Assembly: GCF_024763615.1 (NCBI RefSeq)
Contig: NC_077224.1
Coordinates: forward strand, 79,990,712-80,054,711
From: Phlebotomus papatasi
Lineage: Eukaryota; Arthropoda; Insecta; Diptera; Psychodidae
Reading direction: 5' to 3'
DNA length: 64,000 nt
Positions within the stretch are counted from its first letter, which is position 1. The number at the start of each line of letters is the position of its first letter. The position numbers and the translations under genes were made by a program. The notes below the pieces were generated by a model, which worked only from the letters and a program-made list of their open reading frames with translations, ran no database searches and was not told the origin of the DNA. This document shows, in pieces, positions 1 to 9,974 of the stretch.

Positions 1-110
1 TAAAGAAAACAATGATGATAAATTAGTTTTCAAGGTTCCACACAACCCTCCCGAAAAGGAAGTAACAAAAAATATCAATATGAATTAAAAATATTGCATT
101 TCAAACTTAG

Positions 111-172
111 GACTGCGGTGCTTATATGCAACTATGCCGAAATTTGGCACACTTACCCTATGAGTTTTTAAA
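111..172 (-). mobile_element. End fragment of a TGTGCCAAATTTCGG-type TIR element
   Basis: About 60 bp matching the terminus of the better-preserved element at 18168-18601. It carries GCCGAAATTTGGCACAC running into TTACCCTA. Only one end is visible, so this is a truncated or solo end. Confidence 0.55.
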
Positions 173-404
173 ATACCATCTTTTTAAAATACCCTCTTCT
201 TGAACTATTTTCAATTTCGTTATGATTTATACACAATTTAAATCGATATTAATTTTATGATATACCCAAAAAATTTCAAAGAAAGATTAGAAGGCAGAGC
301 TCCTTCTCGGGAGTTCGAGCAGCTTGTAAAACTTCGGACGCTTTGCCACCCCTTTTTACTATTATTATTTTTATTAAATAAGCTGATTTAAAAATCTACA
401 TGCT

Positions 405-630
405 TTCAAGAAGCGACTTATATAGGCTCCAGACCTATGATTTAGCCGTATGGCTTAACTACTCTAATTTCTTATCAATTAAGATGTTTTGAAAAAAATT
501 GACTTAGGATCGGATTATTAATAAAAAATTGCCTATTACATTTTATAAAATCAATAAAATTGTTTGATATTTCGGTTTTTGAAACATCCGAGGACTGGGC
601 GAAATCTCTAGTCTGAAGACCGCTTTAAGG
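405..630. mobile_element. TCTTCAGAC-ended short TIR element, copy 1
   Basis: Starts near CCAGACCTATGATTTAGCC and ends with TAGTCTGAAGACCGC. Its interior (TAACTACTCTAATTTCTTATC, the degenerate CAATAAAAT block, GGACTGGGC) recurs at 5831-6505, 8261-8470, 13957-14165 and 46192-46393. The copies have no ORF, so this is a non-autonomous family. The ends are imperfect inverted repeats built around GTCTTCAGAC. Confidence 0.65.
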
Positions 631-713
631 TTACAAATTAAGCACTACGCAAAAAATAAGCTGAATCGATTTTAGAGGTTATGCTTACAATTTTAGTAAT
701 TACGAAGCCTTAA

Positions 714-844
714 CCCTTTAAGGACGAGTAGGACACCGGTGTCCCAAAAACAAAAACCATTTTCCCGATTATTTAGAGATCAAAATAACTTTCTATTAAA
801 AACGGTTTTTTTGGGACACCGGTGTCCCACTCGTCCTTAAAGGG
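714..844. mobile_element. piggyBac-type MITE, family CCCTTTAAGGACGA, intact copy
   Basis: A 131-bp element flanked on both sides by TTAA (710-713 and 845-848). The termini are near-perfect inverted repeats of about 37 bp, starting CCCTTTAAGGACGAG and containing the palindrome GGGACACCGGTGTCCC. The TTAA duplication and CCC start are what piggyBac superfamily elements leave. No ORF, so it must be mobilised by another element's transposase. Related copies: 16672-16746 (right end), 21050-21545, 32213-32789, 51704-51834 and 53915-54429. Confidence 0.85.
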
Positions 845-848
845 TTAA

Positions 849-1675
849 GATTCCAATTTAGGTTTTCGTTAGTTTTTTGGAGGATAAATCTGTATATCCA
901 ACAAATACCCTCTGTATAATGCAAAATTAAAATTTTTTGTGGTTATTTTTTTTTATATTTCAAACCTCCAGCGCCACCAAGTTGTTCGCGAATTTAACAT
1001 TATTATAAGGGAAGACCACCCCGTATCGGAATGTTAAGAGACATGCTCGATATTTAGTTTAAAATGTAAGCCTGAAAACATTATTTGGAATTTTTGTGAT
1101 TGATAATTGGTATATTAGTGATTCATTTAAATATATCTGTGCACTTGAATTCTTAATTTTTACAATAAATTAATAAAAATAGGTGTAATTGTCAACTTGC
1201 ACCCTGTACCTGGGATCGTCACGAATTTGATCAGGTGTTTCACGGAAAATTGGTTTTACAGAAATGAATCTGAGCCAATGCAGTGCATCCTTGCTAGAGT
1301 TAAATGGTAAAGAGTGGCTAATAATTTTTAAAAATTCATTTCATTTGGAGCAATAATACAGTAACAACCTGACGATCCGAGGAACACTTCCGGTCGCTGG
1401 TGCTCTTTCCTTAGGATATTTTCGCATATTTTTAAATGAAACTGTGTTTTAACATTATGTAATTTGAATAGACGAAACAATTGTGGATTTAAATAAAATA
1501 TTTGTAAAGATCAGCTTCATTTAAAATTGGCAAAAATATAATATATCAATGTAGCCCCACAACTCAAAGTAGCCCCACCTCACCCTATATGTGCATGGCT
1601 TCAAAAAAAGCCATAATTTTCATAATTTAATATACACGAACTCATACTTATTTCTCAAAAAGTCGTGAAAACATC
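849..1675. other. A+T-rich stretch, no gene seen
   Basis: No credible coding exon or RNA gene. A short pair of AGTAGCCCCAC motifs near 1552-1582 resembles ends of the GGGGC-type elements found elsewhere in the window, but no complete element could be delimited. Confidence 0.5.
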
Positions 1676-1874
1676 TAGGGGAAGGCTTTCAGGCTTCGCA
1701 CACACTCTGGCTTTGAATGTTTCATATTTTTTCTATATTCCTTTCAATGAATCTATCACACATTTCCTGAAATTGGTCAGATTTATTAAAGTATTATAGG
1801 AAAAATATGAAATGTTCGAAGCCAAAGTGTGTGAGAAACCTAAGACCTACGTGAAATTTCCCAACCTTCCCCTA
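1676..1874. mobile_element. TA-flanked TIR element (TAGGGGAAGG type)
   Basis: About 200 bp. The left end TAGGGGAAGGCTTTC and right end AACCTTCCCCTA are inverted, and inside them GGCTTCGCACACACT pairs with AGTGTGTGAGAAACC. TA at both edges fits a Tc1/mariner-type target duplication. No ORF. An analogous but different element lies at 51996-52205. Confidence 0.65.
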
Positions 1875-1877
1875 TAG

Positions 1878-3640
1878 AAAGTTCAAGTGATGTAAAAACC
1901 TTTTTTAAAGTTTCGCAAAGTTTTCTTTAAATTTTGTTCATTTTAATCATATGATTTTCCCTCGTGATAGCAGAAATGTATCAGAGAGAAAAGTTGAAAA
2001 TGAACATACGAGATACTTTTAAAAATTGAGTCACTGAAAGTCTCGCTTCCGCTACCGAATAATTTATTAGAATCTGGTCCATGGTTCTATTGAGAAAGTT
2101 CACATTGAAAATTTAAGTGAAACTTTTAACAGACAATTTCTGCTTCGGAAATGAAATTCACAAATGGGTTTTTGTGATATAATAAGAATTACTGAATGAC
2201 AGCATAAAATTCCTATTAATTCTAACATTTGCACAAATGCGGTTTTTTATTAATTATTAAAATATTACTATGCGGATATAAATTTGTTTATGCATTGTGG
2301 AAAAAGTGAAATAATTTCAAGAATTGTGAATAAAGTCCTGAATAAGCTGCATTCTAGTGTCCAACAGAAGAGCATAACATTCATCTCTTCTGTAAATTTA
2401 TGTTTCACTTTCAAAATTTATTCATTTCATAGAGCAAAATTTTATCTTGCTGTGTATCTCGCTATCTCAGTCATTGTGAAATTGTTCTACAGGGAATATT
2501 TTTTATCGCCAAACAAAACAAATAACATGAAAAAATTGTAGAATTATTGTACTTGTAAATTGATATGGATATTCTATATAGTTTGCACCTTTTTCAACTT
2601 TTTCAATTATTTTAATTCACTGAGGTGGAAGTTATTGATTTTTAAAAAATGTTCATCTTGATGCAAACCAATCAAATTATGTAACATAAAAAGTTTTGTC
2701 CTCTTGCATTTATATCCTTTACTAACAATTATTATTTATAAATAATTATCGCGCTGAAATATGCCAAGGGAAGCAGTATTTACCCAGTCTTATGGGCTGC
2801 GCATGGATAAAACGTGAAATGAGAACTTCCACTAATTTATTGCTCATACCTGAAAGAGAACAATAGCAAGAGTACGTGTGAAATTCATTTGATTTATTAG
2901 CGATACTCAAAAGATAGATTCCTCCAGTTTATTAAATATTTTCCACTATTCGAGCATAATGAAAAATTGGAAAAATTGAAATTGAGAAAAAGGCAAGCAT
3001 TGTCGCATAAAATTAATTCTACATGACACTCTCAGAGAAGAATCTAAATTTGTTAGGAAAATCCAATAGTGATAGTTTAATAATACTACCTCGCATGTGC
3101 TTCCCATCAATCAAGCATTATTTCACGCGATGCATAGAAATTTTTTAGATTGCTTCTCTGTGCAGAATGTTTGATTTTTAGAGAATTTCCATCGAGTGCC
3201 TGAGGGATTATTGCGATTATATACTTTCATTGTAAATTTTCCAAAGTTAATGCAGAGATTAGGACATCCAAGACGTGATTGAGAACTTTCAGCAGGAAAT
3301 TGAACAAAAGGTGCATAAGAATAATGTCTTCCTATTCAGACATTTTCCCCAAGTTGCCACAGAGATATTATTTGTGAACTTTGCACTTGAAAGTTCCAAG
3401 AGCCAGGAAGGGACTCTATATCATAATTTAAAATTTTCTTTTACAAATTCTTTGTGGACGGAGATTTTGTGCTCTGATCCACCATAAAAAGTTTCATTGT
3501 AATCCTTTGTACTGATGTTCTAATGCAGAAACTTTCTCTAATTTAGATGGATTTCCTTTTGTAATTTAAAACACTTTATTTAATTATGATGAATATATTC
3601 TAAGTAAAATAGGAAAAAATTATTCTGCTGAACCAAATTT
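1878..3640. other. A+T-rich stretch, no gene seen
   Basis: The ORFs here (for example at 2284 and 3275, plus strand) are short, A+T-rich and lack recognisable domains or splice context. No repeat family could be assigned. Confidence 0.5.
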
Positions 3641-3807
3641 GGATTTAAAAGAGGTGGCAAAGCGCCCCAGGGTTTGCCATCCAGGCTTTTAGATGATATA
3701 CCTCAAAAATACTTTCGCATCATTTACCGTTTAGCGGTTCTCACCGATTTATAAATCACTCAAACATTGCCCAAAATACACTTGAAAGGTAATATAATTG
3801 AGCACTC

Positions 3808-4068
3808 AATGCGTCGAGTGGTAGAGCACTCGCTCTATGATGCAAGTGTCCCAGGTTCGAATCCCCTTTAGGTCACCAGGAATATTTCTGGCATTAAAGG
3901 TGTTCAGATTCAATCCAGTGAGCTTCACTGCACTTGATTTCACGGGGCATGGGACTGACAACCCGATCCCTTTATAAGAAAAAAAATGGATGTCCCGAAC
4001 TCCCCGTTTGGGAAGGCCTAGTTCCTCTATGGAACGTTGTGCCACAATTATTATTATTATTATTATTA
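3808..4068 (+). mobile_element. tRNA-derived SINE with (ATT)n tail
   Basis: The head resembles a tRNA. A likely A box, TGGTAGAGCACTCG, is followed about 35 bp later by GGTTCGAATCC, an exact RNA polymerase III B-box match. The tRNA-like part is followed by an unrelated body of about 170 bp and ends in about six ATT repeats (4049-4068). Head, body and short 3' repeats are the standard SINE layout. The tRNA part cannot be folded as a functional tRNA by eye, so I do not call a tRNA gene. Confidence 0.75.
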
Positions 4069-4269
4069 GTAATATAAATTGAATTTCGGGTAAAAATTAA
4101 TTAACGGTTATAAACCATTTCATTACCGGCTCAGAACCGATTGGAATCGGTTCAGTTTTATGACCTTGAAAAACCATTATAAGAAATAATTGAACGGGAT
4201 TTTCATATCAAGACGAAATGTCCGCTTGCATAATGAGTTAAATCGCACGATGCGGTTTTAAGCAATTCC

Positions 4270-4500
4270 AAAAAAGAAAATGAGGGTCATGTTAACGATC
4301 TTTGGGTCGACTTATTAACGGGTCTCCTGAAGGTCCCAAGACTATCTCTCACCGTTTAGCCTCTAGATCTGGAGATAGCAGGACGGACAGATGGGCAGAC
4401 GGAGAGACGGACAAACAGCGTGACGAAGTTCCACTTTTCACTGGGTCAGAGGTCATACTGTACAGGATATCAACTTATAGTCTTCGGTAGCCCCCTAATA
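4270..4500. repeat. Sequence with short GACGGACAG-like direct repeats
   Basis: Between 4380 and 4420 the motif GACGGACAGATGGGCAGACG is followed by GAGAGACGGACAAACAG. This is a run of imperfect 8-9 bp direct repeats, G-rich compared with its surroundings. The wider block is probably part of a dispersed repeat, but no second copy was found in the window. Confidence 0.35.
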
Positions 4501-4554
4501 AACGTTACCGATCAAGAAGCAAGGTTTACCCTCATTTCCCCAACCTCTCCTACC

Positions 4555-4715
4555 CCTCCAAAGAACCATGTTTCTTTTAGCTTATTTTGAAGACGACTCC
4601 AACGATTTTTTTTGTTTTCGGACATGTTTTGGAGGTATCCCGCTTGAACATTTTGACCATATACTTATGACCGAAAAATCGAAATTTTGAGTTTTCCAAA
4701 TCAAAGTTTAATCAT
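4555..4715. repeat. Dispersed repeat, copy A (partner at 21968-22132)
   Basis: Shares with 21968-22132 an ordered series of matches: CCCCTC, AACGACTCC or GACGACTCC, the ATGTTTTGGA block, TATGACCGAAAAA and TCAAAGTTA. Divergence is high, so the pair is old. No coding potential seen. Confidence 0.5.
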
Positions 4716-5069
4716 TCTGTCTGCCTATTTTTCAACTTTATTATAGTTAAATTTCAATTTTATTGAATGGTCTTAAAATTTAGTGCTGTATTTCAACCAT
4801 TATGCACCATTAGCTGAATTCAAAGTAGGAAATTCGATCTAAACTCTAAACCTTTGTTCTTCAATTTAATTTTATTTTGTCAATGTTTCGATCCTGGATG
4901 GGACTTTTGTCAGGGACTGTTACATACCAATTCAATTTTACTAAAATACTTTTTAAACAATTTTTTAACAACTTCTTTGGGACTGTAACTCATATCAAAG
5001 TGCTTGGGAAAACCAACGTAGGGCAATGACACAAAAGGAAAAATAGTGAAGGCTCAGAAATATCGCTTA

Positions 5070-5204
5070 GGTCTTCAGACTAGAGGTTAGCCATGTTGCG
5101 AAATGCCTTAATTTCTAAATAACAAAAGGGATTACTGAATTCTGAAAGTCTCCAGAGAAATTATTACCAATACTACATTTTAAGTCAAAGGTCTGAAGAC
5201 AGCA
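5070..5204. mobile_element. TCTTCAGAC-ended element, short diverged copy
   Basis: Begins GTCTTCAGACTAGAGGTTAGCC and ends AAAGGTCTGAAGAC, an inverted pair like the other copies of the family, but the interior differs and is shorter. Confidence 0.5.
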
Positions 5205-5604
5205 GGGTAAAGTGTGGCACCTTTAAAATGGGGTACCTTTATAATTGAGCGTTTTTTCCTATTTTTAAATAATACTGGACGTTATCGTAAATAAATTTTA
5301 TCTCCATAAACCAATTTAGTATCTATTACATTATGATAGACCTTAATTTCTTAAAAAAAAACATAAGAGAAAAAATGCCAAATAAAAGTCATTTCTTCCC
5401 AGAGCTTTCGGTGCTCTGCGCATCTTATGTGCTGGACACATATAAAGTCCAGAAACGACTAAGCTCGTTTGTACCCAACTTAGCTCCCGACACAAATGGG
5501 GATTAGCATTTACTGGCACTCAGAAAAGCCCTTAATTTCTGATTTCCCAAAACACAGAAAACTTTCTTCTGCTTCAATTAGCCAATGAATGGGATTGTGA
5601 GGTT

Positions 5605-5765
5605 GCGACCTATTCCTTATTTTGACTTTTCCTTGTTTTGACCCATTTACTCTTTTGGCTATTCGGTATTTTGACCCATTCGGGATGTTGACTATTCAGG
5701 ATTTTGGCTTTTCGAGATTTTATGGCCTATTTGGGATTTCGTCTTACGGTATTTTGACTGGGACA
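5605..5765. repeat. Degenerate minisatellite, about 20-bp units
   Basis: Successive imperfect units built on TATTTTGACCCATTCGGGA: TATTTTGAC, GTTTTGACCCATT, GGTATTTTGACCCATTCGG, GATGTTGACTATTCAGG, GATTTTGGCTTTTCGAG and so on. At least seven units can be followed before the sequence becomes unique near 5770. Confidence 0.6.
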
Positions 5766-5830
5766 TGTCCCCCCAAGGGGTTGCAGTCAACTTCTTCGTA
5801 GAATGGACATTTATACGAACTTCAGCCCTA

Positions 5831-6228
5831 AAGCGGTCTTCAGACTAGAGGTTTAGCTCAGTTCCTGAAGGTTTCAAAATCCTAAATGGCAGTTAATTTT
5901 ATTGGTTTTTCAGAATGTAATTGATCATTTTCTCTTAATAGTCCAATCTTAAGTCCCAATTATTCCAAAAATTCTTGATTGATGAGAAAATAAAGAAGTT
6001 AAGCCATATGGCTAAAGCGGTGTTAGAGGCTTAGCCCAGTTCCCGGAGGTATCAAAATCTTAGATAGCGAGAAATTTTATTGTTTTTTGAGAACTTAATA
6101 GGTCATTTATCTTTAATAATCCAATTCTGAGGTAGATTTTTCTAGAAAATCGTTATTGATAAAAAAAAATTAGAGCAGTTAAGCCATATGGCTAAGCCTT
6201 AGGTCTGAAGCCCGTGTAAGGGTCTTGA
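5831..6228. mobile_element. Two consecutive TCTTCAGAC-family copies
   Basis: One copy runs from AAAGCGGTCTTCAGACTAG (5831) to GTTAAGCCATATGGCTAA (about 6016). A second head-to-tail copy follows directly to GGTCTGAAGCCCGTGTAAG (about 6228). The two share CCTAAATGGC or CTTAGATAGC, TTTTATTG and the CCATATGG end. The direct arrangement suggests tandem insertion or unequal exchange. Confidence 0.65.
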
Positions 6229-6352
6229 CAGACCTGAGGATTAGCCGAGAGACGACTTAGCGTAATTATATTAGAAATAATGATTATACTACATTTCCAT
6301 CATTATCAACTAAGTCGTCTCTCGGCTTAAGTCGTAAGTGCGTCTAGGGCAT
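6229..6352. mobile_element. Hairpin TIR element (GCCGAGAGACGACTTAG family) inserted in the TCTTCAGAC family
   Basis: GCCGAGAGACGACTTAG near 6245 pairs with CTAAGTCGTCTCTCGGC near 6310-6326, with only about 50 bp between. The right end carries AAGTCGTAAGTGCGTCTAGGG. The sequence CCTTAGGTCTGAAGCCCGT occurs on both sides, which fits an insertion into or between TCTTCAGAC-family copies. Confidence 0.6.
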
Positions 6353-6505
6353 AAGCCTTAGGTCTGAAGCCCGTATAAGGCTTAGCCATATAGCTTAATT
6401 ACTCTAACTTTTTTTTTATCAATCACGAGTTGACAATTGGACACTATTTAGTATTTTGAGACCTTCGGCAACTGGACTAAATATCTAGTCTAAAGACTGC
6501 TTTAG
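6353..6505. mobile_element. TCTTCAGAC-family partial copy
   Basis: Runs from CCTTAGGTCTGAAGCCCGTA, through GCTTAATTACTCTAAC, to TAGTCTAAAGACTGC. Same family as 405-630, in the opposite orientation to the 5831 copies. Confidence 0.6.
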
Positions 6506-6509
6506 GGCC

Positions 6510-7308
6510 CTACTCACAAATTAGATGGTAAGGTTTTACAGAATCTTTGACTTTTTGTAATCCCTAACCATATCCAGAAATTAGTTCTAAAATGTAGATA
6601 AAATACCAAGTGGTGTAACGATATAAAAATTAAAGTAAATAAATTTGTATGCAGACTGTAAGCCGTTATCACAAAAACATAAATTCTCGTCTGACCTAGT
6701 GATACTTCTCAATGGAATTTCACTTTCAACAAATTCAGCAGAATAATTGGTTCGTCTCTTTTGCACGATTTAAATCGGAGTAAATTAATTGAGCTAAATC
6801 ACACTCAAGGGATTCACTTTGTGTGATTGGAGTACAAATAATAAAAGTGAACCATTTAATTGGCACATCCAGTGCAATTATGCAATTATAGAAACAAGCT
6901 TGTTTAAAAAAAAAACACCCACTCATTTGATATTGTGTCTGGTAGAATGTTTCTTAGTATGTCTCATGTGTTAACATATTAGTAGTGTATTTCCCCAGCG
7001 AATTACTTAAACTTCTCGCTTTACGACAATGAAAAGGTGGGGAAGATTTGTCAGATTCGCTGAGTTATTGTGAAAATTTAAAAAGTCCACAGCCTCAAAA
7101 GTGGGATGAGTCACACCTTAAATCCGATAGATTTTAAATATTGATGAAATCTCATCTGAATTTAGTACAAATACTGTGATCATTGAGGTGCTTGGACATG
7201 GAAGTTCTGTGCGAATTGCATTCACTTGGACGCCACATACAGTCATTGTCTCTTCCAAGAAGTGCCATTGAATGTGATAGAAAAATGTCTTGTGTCATAT
7301 TTTCTTAC
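6510..7308. other. No certain gene; possible 3' part of the minus-strand gene starting at 7381
   Basis: A minus-strand ORF at 6735-6926 and the sequence just downstream of the donor at 7308 were inspected. If a 58-nt intron ends at the first AG (GGAAG, near 7251), the frame stays open for about 44 more codons with two cysteines. The acceptor is weak and no family is recognisable, so this is not called as coding. Confidence 0.3.
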
Positions 7309-7381
7309 CTGTGACGTGTCTACTGAAGAATATCCAAGTTATGAGTACTACTGAAGTAAATATCACAGAAATTTTGCACAT
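7309..7381 (-). CDS. Candidate first exon encoding a signal peptide
   Basis: Read on the minus strand, an ATG at 7381 opens 24 codons plus one base, ending at 7309 in ACAG followed by the consensus donor GTAAGA. The peptide is MCKISVIFTSVVLITWIFFS then RHVT. It has a basic residue near the start, a long hydrophobic core and a polar end, as expected of a secretory signal peptide. The bases before the ATG (GTGAAA) are A-rich, as insect start sites prefer. Exon length and phase-1 ending are typical of small secreted-protein genes. No downstream exon is certain. The alternative is a chance ORF beside a chance donor. I see no family signature. Confidence 0.4.
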
Positions 7382-7802
7382 TTTCACTTGTTGCTTCGTG
7401 GAGGTTGTATGAAAAATTTCTTCACTGCTCCAGTATTATGGGGTATGTCATCAAAAATATATTCTCACATCTAATATGCTCTTGTAACTTTTCCTTTAGC
7501 ACTCCCGCTACTTCTGTCCCACCCAACACTAATGGATTTTTCCTCTATGCTCAGTGTTCTTTTGTAAAATCCACTTAACTGCTGATCAACTTCTCATTTG
7601 AGTCAGTCAGAACTTCTGGCTAAAAAGTTTTAATTGATAAATAAATTTGCTGACCCAACTCAATAATGTTTTGTCCCATTCAATTTAATTTAATTTCATG
7701 TGTTCTGCCTTCGTGTGACATTGGAAAAAATGCCTCTCAGTGCATTTTGCAATAAATTTCAATCTACTGAATTGTTTTATCTCACTTTCATCCATAAATC
7801 AG

Positions 7803-7915
7803 ATTAAACCTCAATTGGATGAGAATTGAAGCGGCTCCATGTTCAGGCAATTTTAAAGGATACGTTAGAAAGCATCACAAAATGCACAAGAAGTCGACCC
7901 CGGGAGGGAAGAGTG
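7803..7915 (+). CDS. Candidate exon with a basic, His/Lys-rich peptide
   Basis: A pyrimidine-rich tract ending TCCATAAATCAG (acceptor 7801-7802) leads into 113 bp that are open in one frame and end at the donor GTAAGG (7916). The peptide starts LNLNWMRIEAAP and goes on to GYVRKHHKMHKKSTPGGKSG. Base composition rises sharply here (AAGAAGTCGACCCCGGGAGG) compared with A+T-rich surroundings, as expected of coding sequence. Without splicing, the frame runs only five codons further to TGA at 7930-7932, so it could also be a terminal exon or, using the ATG at 7820, a 37-codon ORF. Product not recognised. Confidence 0.35.
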
Positions 7916-8260
7916 GTAAGGATGATGAGTGATGACATCCACAGAAAGATGATTTATATTTTAGGCGATATCGGCAATATTTTCTTCTTGCCCTGACTGA
8001 GAGAAATTGGTTCTGTGTGATTGGAATTTTCGGAATGTGCAATAGAAGATTGGATAAATATTAAAGTCAATTTTTTTTTACAAGGAAAATATAGGTCACG
8101 CCCCGTATGAAGCTATAATAAAAATAATGATATAACTTCCCGTGAGTAAACTAAAAATAATAAAATGTGTAAAGCTCACTGGATGCCAATTTGAACACCT
8201 ATGATAGCAGACAATTACCAATAACCTAAATGGGATTTGAACCTAGAACTTTTGTATCAT

Positions 8261-8470
8261 TAAAACGGTCTTCAGACTAGAGGTTTAGCCTAGTTCTCGA
8301 AGGTCTCAAAATCCTAAATAGCGTGCAATTTTATTGCTTTTTGAGAACCTAATAGGTTGCTCCTCTTTAATAATCCAATCCTAATTTTTTTTTTCCAAAA
8401 ATGGTAATTGATTAGAAATTAGAGCAGTTAAGCCATATGGCTAAGCCTTAAGTCTGAAGCTCGTATAAGT
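8261..8470. mobile_element. TCTTCAGAC-family element, near-complete copy
   Basis: About 210 bp from AACGGTCTTCAGACTAGAGG to AAGTCTGAAGCTCGTATAAG, collinear with 13957-14165 (inverted) and 5831-6228. Shared landmarks are CCTAAATAGCG, TTTTGAGAACC, the AATCCAATCCTAA block and GTTAAGCCATATGGCTAAGC. Non-coding. Confidence 0.75.
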
Positions 8471-8688
8471 GTTTAAAATGTGAACTTTGAATTTGTAATA
8501 TTTGATATAGAAAAATCAGCACACTTTCAATGATACTATTGCAAATTTTTCTTTGTGGACGGGGCTTAAAAAAACTTCAGTCAAAGGCAGACACTTAGTC
8601 TAACATGTTTGGTAAAATTTGGTCAATTCAATGTTTGTGAGACAATTGCACGGATTTTATGACCTGATTTGGAACCTGTTTAGTGGTA

Positions 8689-9970
8689 GGGGAGACTGGG
8701 GCAAAATTTGTCAAAAGGAATATATTTACTATTTTCTAAAATAAAAGAGACTGAGGCTGCTATTCTGCCATCTTTATAATTTTGTAACTGAGCAAGATCC
8801 AAGAAATTTGGTATTCTCACAGAAAAAATATAAAGTTCTGAAATATTAGTACTCTCCAAATATTTTAGATCTTGTTATAAAGTCTCCAACAAAATTTTCA
8901 AATTACCATATTTTACATCCAAGAATTTTTCAATTCATCCAAAAATTCTTTGACATTTCCACACATTTTCTTGTACGATCCAAGAAAAATTTAGAGGTCC
9001 TTTTAAATTTTGTAAAGTAAAAGTTTTGTCAAGGTTGAATTGAATATAATTACCTTTAAAGATATTTTAATGCTTTTTTCGTGAAAAATAATAAACCACT
9101 AATAAACATACAGTGTCAAATAATTCCGCAGATGATGCTGCACGACAAGTCTCCAAATTTTTTATATCTTGTTGGATTTTTGCTATAAAATTTCTTGGCG
9201 GCAGAATTGCTCAACCTTGGATTAACTCTAACAAGAATTACAAATTCCGCAAAATCTTACAAAATTATAAAGATGGCAGAATAGCAGCCTCAGGCTGCTA
9301 TTCTGCCATCTTTATAATTTGAAATTTTTATAACAGATAGCCTTCATGAACCTTAAACTTACAAAGTTTTAAGGGATTCGAGGAAGGATTATGTAAAATA
9401 AAAAATAATGAAATTTTGAGCCCTATTTTTGGAATATTTGGCTTAAGGCCTCTACACATTGGGACCAATTTCCATCAAAAATTGCATTTTTGACAAAATT
9501 TTGACGTGTCCACGTACAGCACTGTAAGCAATTTCCTTCAAAAAAGCGATTTTTGACGAAAATTACTCCCAATGTGTAGAGGCCTTTACAGGAAATATCC
9601 ATACTGATTAGCTCAATTTAAGCATATTTCTCGTTAAGATAGAGAAAAACTATCTTCAACAAAGTTGTAAAGGAATAAATTTCCTATGAAAATATGCCTA
9701 TTTGATATTTTTAACGTTTGCGAGAGTAAAACGTCACAAATGAAGACTGACAAAATTTGCCCACGCAATTTTGAGAATCTCCACAAAATAAACTTTTAGA
9801 AAATTATTCGTAAATCATATTTCTTTCGAGATAGAGGAAAATAGTCTTCTGCAATGTTGTAGAGCAGTAAATTTCCTATAAGAATATGTTCATTATAAAA
9901 TGTTTAAGTTTTCTCAGAGCTCGTGAAAGAATTAAATATGCGTTTTGACATGTTTTGCCCCAGTTTCCCC
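8689..9970. mobile_element. TA-flanked GGGGCAAAA-type TIR element with an internal insertion
   Basis: The left end TAGGGGAGACTGGGGCAAAA and right end TTTTGCCCCAGTTTCCCCTA are inverted and bounded by TA. The interior is collinear in parts with the 875-bp element at 37231-38105: the CCCTATTTTT block and the ACTTTnACAAAGTTGTA and TAGAGCAGTAAATTTCCTATAA blocks. It is longer because another element sits inside (9445-9586) and because of an internal duplication of the GATGGCAGAATAGCAGCC sequence. No transposase is preserved. Confidence 0.75.
9445..9586. mobile_element. GGCCTCTACACATTGGG hairpin MITE, nested copy
   Basis: 142 bp. AAGGCCTCTACACATTGGGA at the left pairs with TCCCAATGTGTAGAGGCCTT at the right, and a second inner pair is CAAAAATTGCATTTTTGAC with the GCGATTTTTGACGAAAATT arm. 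It interrupts the 8689-9970 element at a point where the related element at 37231 is continuous, so it inserted later. Second copy at 28836-28973. Confidence 0.8.
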
Positions 9971-9974
9971 TATA

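Noticed and set aside
3814..3885. Functional tRNA gene
   Set aside because: Boxes A and B are present, but no complete acceptor stem could be paired and the sequence continues into a SINE body with an (ATT)n tail.
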